A stretch of DNA of 34,079 bases from a virus, in IMG/VR virus record IMGVR_UViG_3300022602_000264, positions 1-34,079 of that record. The stretch is one strand, 5' to 3'. Positions 29,657 through 34,079 of this stretch are shown here, piece by piece; positions within the stretch are counted from its first letter, which is position 1; every line of letters begins with the position of its first letter. Below the pieces are notes generated by a model. That model was not told where the DNA came from, did not search any database, and was given only the letters and a program-made list of their open reading frames with translations. Made by a program: the position numbers and the translations under genes.

Positions 29657-30300
29657 TCAAAAGGGAGCGGGTCGTCTATGTGCGCCTTGCTATCAGGAAT
29701 GGCGTCCAGCGGATCGCGGGGAGGCCCCGAGACATAAGTCACCTGCGCGCCCGGGAAGGATGCCTTGGCCTTCGCCACCTCTGGATAGTTAGCTAACAGC
29801 CTGCCTATCTCTAACAGTGTGTAGACCTCGACATGCCTGCCATCCGCCACGACCTTGGACAGGTCCGCATCGTTCTTGACGAGGGCCACCACAGTCCCGT
29901 GAGGCGTGACGCACTCCCATACCTCGGGCGCCAACAGACCCCTGCCAGCGGCCTCCGCAGCCCGATCCAGAGCCCTCCACGCCTTGATCATCCGCTCGGC
30001 CTCAGTCTTCACGTCCTGAAGGTTGCCGTGCCAGATCGCCCGATTGGTCTTGTAGCGTTGCCGGTCGAACTTTTCCCGCAGATCCCGATCGACAAGCAGA
30101 CGCAATCGATCGCGGCCCCACTTTTCCTCCATCTGGATGGCCAGCATGTCGAGGTCGTCGAGATGCTCCCGGCCGGCAATATAGGTGCCGGGGGTCTCGT
30201 GCCAGTCCGGGAAATCCCGGTCAGTCGTGGGCACGCCAAAGTGCGTGCGGGTGCCCTTGGGCCACTTCGAAGGCGTGTAGGGCTTTGATGCCTTAGCCAT
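29653..30300 (-). CDS. Conserved phage protein of unknown function
   Basis: A 215-residue protein. It begins MAKASKPYTPSKWPKGTRTH and has a charged middle (LDMLAIQMEEKWGRDRLRLL, REKFDRQRYKTNRAIWHGN) that is mostly helical, then WECVTPHGTVVALVKNDADL and EVYTLLEIGRLLANYPEVAK. The end is IDDPLPFD. I do not see a known active site. AAGGAG lies 7 bases before the ATG. It overlaps the upstream gene by 8 bases. Its stop lies at the edge of the HNH palindrome. Confidence 0.75.
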   Translation of the reverse strand: MAKASKPYTPSKWPKGTRTHFGVPTTDRDFPDWHETPGTYIAGREHLDDLDMLAIQMEEKWGRDRLRLLVDRDLREKFDRQRYKTNRAIWHGNLQDVKTEAERMIKAWRALDRAAEAAGRGLLAPEVWECVTPHGTVVALVKNDADLSKVVADGRHVEVYTLLEIGRLLANYPEVAKAKASFPGAQVTYVSGPPRDPLDAIPDSKAHIDDPLPFD

Positions 30301-30889
30301 TGGAGAACTCCTTCTTCACGAGGCGCAGGCCGCTGATCCTCTTGTGCGTGTCGATCATGGCGAACTCAATGGCGCCGCAGTCAATCAGAGCCGTGACGTA
30401 TGACTTCGCCTTGGCGGGCGACATCTTGAACTCCTCTGCGATCATATCGACGATGTAGCGCCCCAGCTTCTTGGTTTGAGACTTGTGCGAGAGTGGGAGC
30501 ATCCCGGACAGCTTGCGCTCCAAAATGCTTTCAATAACAAACTCCCTGACCTTTGGGGGAATATATATCGGCCCCGGCGCCGCCCCATCATATTCAGGGA
30601 GCGTCACGTCCCTGCCATTGGCCTGCGCCACGACCCACTCCCGCATCTTGGGGTAGAACTCGACAAGCAGGGCGCTGTCGCTCGTCCCCGCCATGTATTC
30701 GCCCTTCACGCCGAAGCGCCACACGTTCTTCTTCGCAGGGCGGTCGAGATACAGCTTGAGGCTCTTCCAGCCATCCTTCGAGTAGGCCGTACACTCGACC
30801 AGCCGCCAGTCACCCGCCTGCCTGATCGTCACCTCATGCGCGTGGACCTTCAACGTCGCGCCACCCACCTTCACAAGCTCATAATCCAT
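30293..30889 (-). CDS. Unknown protein with C-terminal winged-helix-like region
   Basis: A 198-residue protein if started at the ATG at 30889 (MDYELVKVGGATLKVHAHEV), which has GGGGGTC upstream; an ATG six codons earlier (30907) lacks any ribosome site. The first half is beta-rich (WRLVECTAYSKDGWKSLKLY, KKNVWRFGVKGEYM). The second half is helical and ends KSYVTALIDCGAIEFAMIDT then HKRISGLRLVKKEF, like a winged-helix. It could be a replication or regulatory protein, but no family is established. It is the first gene after the iteron-bearing spacer. Confidence 0.7.
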   Translation of the reverse strand: MDYELVKVGGATLKVHAHEVTIRQAGDWRLVECTAYSKDGWKSLKLYLDRPAKKNVWRFGVKGEYMAGTSDSALLVEFYPKMREWVVAQANGRDVTLPEYDGAAPGPIYIPPKVREFVIESILERKLSGMLPLSHKSQTKKLGRYIVDMIAEEFKMSPAKAKSYVTALIDCGAIEFAMIDTHKRISGLRLVKKEFSNG

Positions 30890-31085
30890 TCTGACCCCCA
30901 TCGTCATTGCTAAGGTTAAAACGCTAACTCACTATCTTCAGCAGGTCAATCCGCATCAATTGTCTCAACGCGGGCGAGGCCCGGAGCGGCAGCGCAGGGC
31001 CGACCCCGCCCCCTCCACAATGTCCGGTCCCTTAGAGGGGGTCGCGAAGCGCACCCCTAGACCCTCCATTGACCCTTGCGGAACT

Positions 31086-31131
31086 CACACCCCGCCGAAG
31101 CGGGGGGTGTTAATGTAATACATTACACCCC
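31086..31131. repeat. Paired palindromes in the spacer
   Basis: A hairpin ACACCCCGC-CGAA-GCGGGG (31086-31110, with two extra G before TGT) is followed by AATGTAATACATT (31112-31124), a perfect 6-1-6 palindrome flanked by complementary GGGGTGT and ACACCCC. The AT palindrome is the most operator-like. Confidence 0.6.
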
Positions 31132-31145
31132 AACTCCACGCACAA

Positions 31146-31251
31146 CCTCCGCAAGATTTTTTCAGTTTGCGGAGGTCTTGCGGAAGATGTGCGGAGGATG
31201 TTCATTTTCTCCCAGTTTTCTGGGCTTTTTAACCTCCGCATGTCCTCCGCA
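31146..31251. repeat. TGCGGAGG iteron array
   Basis: Six copies of TGCGGAGG or its complement: CCTCCGCA 31146-31153, TGCGGAGG 31168-31175, TGCGGAAG 31179-31186, TGCGGAGG 31190-31197, CCTCCGCA 31233-31240 and CCTCCGCA 31244-31251, plus TGCGGAA at 31077-31083. Adjacent copies are 11 bases apart, one helix turn. The first two form a 9-bp stem around an AT-rich 12-base loop. Confidence 0.75.
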
Positions 31252-31473
31252 TCATTCCCACGCCCTCTTCGTGTCGTCGGGGTGGTAGTCGGGGGTAAAA
31301 TGCTTCATCCAGACAGGAACTTTCTTCACGAAATCCTCAGTCGGGTGCCAGACCAATTTGTCGCCCTCTGGGGCGGTCAGTGAGTGGCCTTCGATGGCCA
31401 TGCGGGGTATCCACCGCCCCATCCGCAGGCGGGCCTTCCAGCGGCGCTTGGAGGGCTGTTTGCGGTGCGTCAT
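31252..31473 (-). CDS. Small basic protein next to the iterons
   Basis: A 73-residue protein starting MTHRKQPSKRRWKARLRMGR, extremely Arg/Lys-rich in its first 27 residues, then EGHSLTAPEGDKLVWHPTED and FVKKVPVWMKHFTP. The start overlaps the upstream stop as ATGA. The last iteron touches its stop codon. A DNA- or RNA-binding role is plausible from the charge; nothing more can be shown. Confidence 0.65.
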   Translation of the reverse strand: MTHRKQPSKRRWKARLRMGRWIPRMAIEGHSLTAPEGDKLVWHPTEDFVKKVPVWMKHFTPDYHPDDTKRAWE

Positions 31474-31958
31474 GCTTCCTTCCGGGGCTTCGCATAGTAG
31501 CCAAAGTTGTCCGGGGGCTCCGCCATGTAGACGATCTCATCCGGCCCGTAGACGCGATTGTCGGCGCCCCTGCCGACCGTCTGGACGGCGAAGGGCTTCG
31601 CCTCGTGGTGCAGGCGGAAGGCCTCGGGCTCTGAGTGGTGGTAGAACCGCATGGCCTTCTCATCCGCCCGGCTCTCGATGGCCGCAGTCTGGAGGCCAGA
31701 CATGGACATGCCGTTGGTGGCCTTCCCGAGGCGGGTATAGAAGGCGTCGTTCAAGAAGGCGAAGGGGTCGCCCGCCGTCTCATAGAGTTTTGTCTCAATG
31801 ATCGCATTCGTGAAGATGTCGCGCCCCCTGACCAGCATGTAGGGGTCGAACGGGATGACCTTGATGGGCATCAGGTTCTGGGCGCTGACGATGGCGGGCG
31901 CCGCAAACAGGGACGCCATGCCTATGAGAAACCCTCTGCGTGATGATGTTAAGCTCAT
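31470..31958 (-). CDS. Protein with a Tat-signal-like N-terminus
   Basis: A 162-residue protein started at 31958 (MSLTSSRRGFLIGMASLFAA), where GGAGGGGAAATAAC gives a Shine-Dalgarno; a longer frame upstream has no good site. SRRGFLIGMASLFAAPAIVS (6-25) has the twin-arginine pattern followed by a hydrophobic stretch and an AXA-like end (VSA). Then comes LMPIKVIPFDPYMLVRGRDI and a mixed alpha/beta body with HHSEPEAFRLHHEAKPFAVQ. The same leader type occurs in the gene at 33069-33332. Whether the leader directs export in the host is not known; such leaders recur in phages. Function unknown. Confidence 0.7.
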   Translation of the reverse strand: MSLTSSRRGFLIGMASLFAAPAIVSAQNLMPIKVIPFDPYMLVRGRDIFTNAIIETKLYETAGDPFAFLNDAFYTRLGKATNGMSMSGLQTAAIESRADEKAMRFYHHSEPEAFRLHHEAKPFAVQTVGRGADNRVYGPDEIVYMAEPPDNFGYYAKPRKEA

Positions 31959-31959
31959 G

Positions 31960-32280
31960 TTATTTCCCCTCCAGTGCTTTGCGGGCGTAATCTTCAATGC
32001 AGCACCCGCAGTCCTCATAAAACGATTGACCGTGTTCGCAACGGTCATTTTTGGATGGTTGCCCATCATCGCGGAACGCGATCTTGACTGTGCGGGATAT
32101 GTCTCCTTCGGCGATATTCCGCAGCGCCGCCTCCAACTTCTCGATGCGGTCGGCGGCTGGCTTCAATGCTCTACGCCATGCGTCACGGTGTCCTTCGGAA
32201 TACCATTTACCATCACGCCATTCGCCGCCGTTGATAAGCTCTGCGGCTTCCTGTGCCAGTTTTTCGTTTAAGTCAGTCAT
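31960..32280 (-). CDS. IEKLEAAL-family small phage protein, copy 1
   Basis: A 106-residue protein starting MTDLNEKLAQEAAELINGGE, with DRIEKLEAALRNIAEGD in the middle, a Cys-rich NDRCEHGQSFYEDCGCC segment, and the end YARKALEGK. The central helix and the ARKALEGK end are shared with the next two genes upstream. The Cys-x(10)-Cys-x-Cys-Cys cluster is unique to this copy and could bind metal. It starts in an ATGACTGA overlap and is preceded by GGAGGGGAAAG. Function unknown. Confidence 0.72.
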   Translation of the reverse strand: MTDLNEKLAQEAAELINGGEWRDGKWYSEGHRDAWRRALKPAADRIEKLEAALRNIAEGDISRTVKIAFRDDGQPSKNDRCEHGQSFYEDCGCCIEDYARKALEGK

Positions 32281-32497
32281 CTTTCCCCTCCAGTGCTTTG
32301 CGGGCGATGCTCATCGCGCTGTCGCCGTCCCAGTAACCAAGCGCAGCAATCTCCCGCAGCGCCGCCTCCAGCTTCTCGATGCGGTCGGAAGCTTTTTGAC
32401 GTTCGTATTCATATTCAGTAAGGCAAGTTTGCGGGTACTCATGTTTCATATCAATGGAGAAGTCTTTCCTCAGCATTGTTACAAGATCGTCAGTCAT
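32273..32497 (-). CDS. IEKLEAAL-family small phage protein, copy 2
   Basis: A 74-residue protein MTDDLVTMLRKDFSIDMKHE then KASDRIEKLEAALREIAALG and the end SIARKALEGKDD. The start at 32497 (GGAGGGGAAAG upstream) is preferred to the longer frame, which has no ribosome site. The middle helix and tail repeat those of its neighbours. Shortest of the three copies. Function unknown. Confidence 0.72.
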   Translation of the reverse strand: MTDDLVTMLRKDFSIDMKHEYPQTCLTEYEYERQKASDRIEKLEAALREIAALGYWDGDSAMSIARKALEGKDD

Positions 32498-32828
32498 CTT
32501 TCCCCTCCAGTGCTTTGCGGGCAATTTCCCGCATTTCAGAATCATTTTGTGCAGGTAACGTGCAGCAATCAGCTATTTCCCGCAACGCCGCCTCCAACAT
32601 CTCGATGCGGGACAGGCACCAAGTACCAAGGTCAGCGTGGTCAGGCCACGTCCTTGGCTGATTAGGGTGGGCGCTTTGCCACAGCCTTATGGCTCGCATA
32701 TCAGCAGCCCAACGCAAATCAAAAAGATGTTCTAGCTCCTCAATGCGGTAGGCAGCTTCTTCCATAACAACCATGTCAACTTCGTAGCTTCCGCCTTTTC
32801 GCAAACGTGTCACAAGATCGTCAGTCAT
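32490..32828 (-). CDS. IEKLEAAL-family small phage protein, copy 3
   Basis: A 112-residue protein MTDDLVTRLRKGGSYEVDMV, with a unique helical middle (AAYRIEELEHLFDLRWAADM), then RIEMLEAALREIADCCTLPA and the tail EIARKALEGKDD. It begins MTDDLVT as copy 2 does, which suggests duplication. The start at 32828 lies in an ATGACTGA overlap with the upstream stop. Function unknown. Confidence 0.72.
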   Translation of the reverse strand: MTDDLVTRLRKGGSYEVDMVVMEEAAYRIEELEHLFDLRWAADMRAIRLWQSAHPNQPRTWPDHADLGTWCLSRIEMLEAALREIADCCTLPAQNDSEMREIARKALEGKDD

Positions 32829-33072
32829 CGACACCCTCCCCTTCCGTATATTCGACCTCAACCGTCAAACGCGCAGCAGGCTTCTGAACTCGAAAGTTTG
32901 CCCAATAGTCTGCCGCCTTCTTGATCGTGAACGCCTCAACATAAACGTCATCCTTGCCTATGTTGATGTAGATGGTCTTCTTGACGCGCTTAGGTTGGGT
33001 CTTTGAAAATCCGCTCATCGTAGGTTCCTTATGACCATTACGAGTGCGGTATTTTTTGTTGATGTCAATCAT
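32821..33072 (-). CDS. Small basic protein with MIDINKKYRTR start
   Basis: An 83-residue protein, MIDINKKYRTRNGHKEPTMS. The first 13 residues look like the start of a common phage 'KKYRTRDG' family, but the remainder (KKTIYINIGKDDVYVEAFTI, KPAARLTVEVEYTEG) is different, so it may be a fused or truncated member. GGAGCGTGTC precedes the ATG, which overlaps the upstream stop as ATGA. Confidence 0.68.
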   Translation of the reverse strand: MIDINKKYRTRNGHKEPTMSGFSKTQPKRVKKTIYINIGKDDVYVEAFTIKKAADYWANFRVQKPAARLTVEVEYTEGEGVDD

Positions 33073-33332
33073 GACACGCTCCTGAATACGTTATCCCATT
33101 GTTCTGAGCGATCTTCGTACATGTCATCGAACAACCTTTGCAGGCCCGGCTCAAATAGTTTGCGATAATCAACAAGCGTTAACCTCCTGAAACCGGGAGG
33201 GGGAGGTGGAAGATCAACCGCAACAAACGACTTCACCGGCATCAGACTGCTTGCCCTCACCACCGCTGGCGCGGCGACAAGACCCATGAGGCCGGTAAGG
33301 AACTTACGGCGTGGCATGATGATGTCAGTCAT
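33069..33332 (-). CDS. Second protein with a Tat-signal-like N-terminus
   Basis: An 87-residue protein MTDIIMPRRKFLTGLMGLVA, then APAVVRASSLMPVKSFVAVD. Residues 6-30 carry PRRKFLTG plus a hydrophobic run and an A-x-A-like end, as in the 162-aa protein (both continue [SN]LMP[VI]K). The body after a Pro5 run is short and charged (DYRKLFEPGLQRLFDDMYED). GGGAGATTTCCC precedes the ATG. Function unknown. Confidence 0.7.
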   Translation of the reverse strand: MTDIIMPRRKFLTGLMGLVAAPAVVRASSLMPVKSFVAVDLPPPPPGFRRLTLVDYRKLFEPGLQRLFDDMYEDRSEQWDNVFRSVS

Positions 33333-33454
33333 GGGAAATCTCCCTTGTAGATTGATCTAAGGACATCCCAAACCATGTAGGTGGCTATGATGCAGACACC
33401 TACAGTCATGAAAAGAAGCCAAAGAACCAAGAGCAAGTTGAGCAGTTCTTCCAT
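33329..33454 (-). CDS. 41-aa single-membrane-span protein
   Basis: A short gene of 41 codons, MEELLNLLLVLWLLFMTVGV then CIIATYMVWDVLRSIYKGDF-P. Residues 4-28 form one strongly hydrophobic span; the ends are charged. It is a holin-like or membrane-accessory candidate. The ATG overlaps the upstream stop as TGATG and its stop overlaps the next ATG as ATGA, which supports it. Confidence 0.72.
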   Translation of the reverse strand: MEELLNLLLVLWLLFMTVGVCIIATYMVWDVLRSIYKGDFP

Positions 33455-33648
33455 CACTTCTTTTCCTTTCGCGCTTCAAGCATGGCGTCGGCAAGCTCAT
33501 ATGCCCGAATGCAAGCACGGCTATCTACCCATCCATTTGCCAAAAGACCCGTCAATGCTGCTGCCGCAAATTGATCGCGCACGATTTTAGTATCCCAAGC
33601 ATCTTCAACTTCTTTGCCAGTGAATTTCATGCTGTTGATGTCAATCAT
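33454..33648 (-). CDS. Small conserved phage protein
   Basis: A 64-residue protein with VRDQFAAAALTGLLANGWVD then SRACIRAYELADAMLEARKE. The 'RD.FAAAALTGLLAN......AYELADAMLEAR' pattern is common in phages of many hosts and of unknown role. It begins MIDIN like the 83-aa gene. The start lies in an ATGATTGA overlap. Function unknown. Confidence 0.78.
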   Translation of the reverse strand: MIDINSMKFTGKEVEDAWDTKIVRDQFAAAALTGLLANGWVDSRACIRAYELADAMLEARKEKK

Positions 33649-33955
33649 CTTTCTTCTCCATTTTCTTCGCTACGATTGTTTTTAGCTTCTCAACATACCA
33701 ATCCCAGCGAAACGATGCGCGATCCTTCAGCTTGTCTATTTTGTCAGCAATGAACAGTTCATTCCCATCAAGCAGGCGCTTATTCATCGCCATGTTAGCG
33801 ATAATTTCCCAGCCAGCTTGATCTTCTCGTGCCTGCTTCGCAGCAATACGCAGCCCATCTGTTATGCCCTTTATGGCCCACTCAATTGCTTCTGGGTCTT
33901 GTTCAATTGCATGAGACACTTGAAGATATAGTTGAAGTTTTTCTTGCTCAGTCAT
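33641..33955 (-). CDS. Small helical phage protein
   Basis: A 104-residue protein, MTEQEKLQLYLQVSHAIEQD then PEAIEWAIKGITDGLRIAAK and QAREDQAGWEIIANMAMNKR; the end is KMEKKDD. It is almost entirely helical and charged. The C-terminal KKDD and the following overlap match those of the tandem genes nearby. Function unknown. Confidence 0.72.
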   Translation of the reverse strand: MTEQEKLQLYLQVSHAIEQDPEAIEWAIKGITDGLRIAAKQAREDQAGWEIIANMAMNKRLLDGNELFIADKIDKLKDRASFRWDWYVEKLKTIVAKKMEKKDD

Positions 33956-34079
33956 CTTTCTTCTCCATCAATGCTTTGCCATCGACAATCCTCAAATCAC
34001 CAACAAAGCAATATTTGCCGTTTTTATCTATTGCCCCCACAAGACAAGCCTTAGCGATCATTGCAACGATCAAATCCAA
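33948..34079 (-). CDS. Partial gene cut by the right edge
   Basis: The last 43 residues of a gene that continues beyond the window: LDLIVAMIAKACLVGAIDKN then GKYCFVGDLRIVDGKALMEK and KDD. The C-terminus repeats the ALMEKKDD ending type of its neighbours, and its stop overlaps the next ATG as ATGACTGA. Function unknown. Confidence 0.65.
   Translation of the reverse strand: MDLIVAMIAKACLVGAIDKNGKYCFVGDLRIVDGKALMEKKDD

Larger units (their letters stand above)
30890..31251. other. Gene-free spacer, palindromes and iterons
   Basis: No protein gene is supported here. It holds a GC hairpin at 31086-31110 (CCCCGC / GCGGGG core, CGAA loop), a palindrome at 31104-31131, seven copies of TGCGGA[AG] between 31077 and 31251, and a short terminator-like hairpin CCCAG-TTTT-CTGGG followed by CTTTTT at 31211-31230. 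A promoter for the minus-strand gene at 30889 presumably lies here; I cannot fix it. It looks like a replication origin or control region. Confidence 0.6.

Overview
The window is a piece of a tailed double-stranded DNA phage genome (Caudoviricetes), or a prophage or metagenomic contig of one. It carries a terminase, a P22-type portal, an HK97-type capsid, a P22 gp4-like head-tail adaptor and a very large tail fibre. No tape-measure or sheath gene is visible, so a short-tailed (podovirus-like) particle is likely. A DUF2312/GapR-like gene heads the packaging operon. That family is typical of Alphaproteobacteria, so an alphaproteobacterial host is the best guess. No integrase, DNA or RNA polymerase, tRNA or CRISPR array was seen. 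Both ends of the window cut through genes.

Layout: (1) 1-26.35 kb, minus strand, read right to left: GapR-like gene, a 47-aa ORF, small terminase, two small ORFs, large terminase, two small ORFs, portal, a 1351-aa virion protein with a SleB-type hydrolase domain, a 603-aa KKGG-repeat protein, a small ORF, a GroES-like co-chaperonin, scaffold, a conserved ORF, terminator, decoration-like and major capsid genes, terminator, small structural and His-rich proteins, head-tail adaptor, a 1751-aa tail fibre with an S74 chaperone/protease tail, and a string of small genes. Most junctions are ATGA, TGATG or TAATG overlaps. (2) 26.35-28.89 kb, plus strand: a divergent cluster of eight small, mostly unrecognised genes behind three related promoter modules, closed by a strong terminator. 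(3) 28.89-30.9 kb, minus strand: a small ORF, an HNH endonuclease and two larger unknown genes. (4) 30.9-31.25 kb: a gene-free segment packed with palindromes and 11-bp-spaced TGCGGAGG iterons. (5) 31.25-34.08 kb, minus strand: a packed, more AT-rich operon of small proteins, including paralogues and two Tat-signal-like proteins.

The most striking structure is regulatory. Three plus-strand promoters (near 26.49, 27.09 and 27.80 kb) each have a perfect DnaA box upstream, a GCGAAA...TTTCGC palindrome filling the -35/-10 spacer, and a 5-bp stem-loop at the predicted transcript start whose stem changes are compensatory between copies. Two of them also have a second copy of the same palindrome core exactly 28 bp upstream, embedded in a longer hairpin just after the preceding stop codon. 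A second notable element is a 65-bp symmetric palindrome over the HNH gene's ribosome binding site and start codon, with a promoter-like pair whose predicted start lies at the palindrome centre. Together they suggest coordinated repression of the early genes and transcript-dependent translation of the endonuclease.
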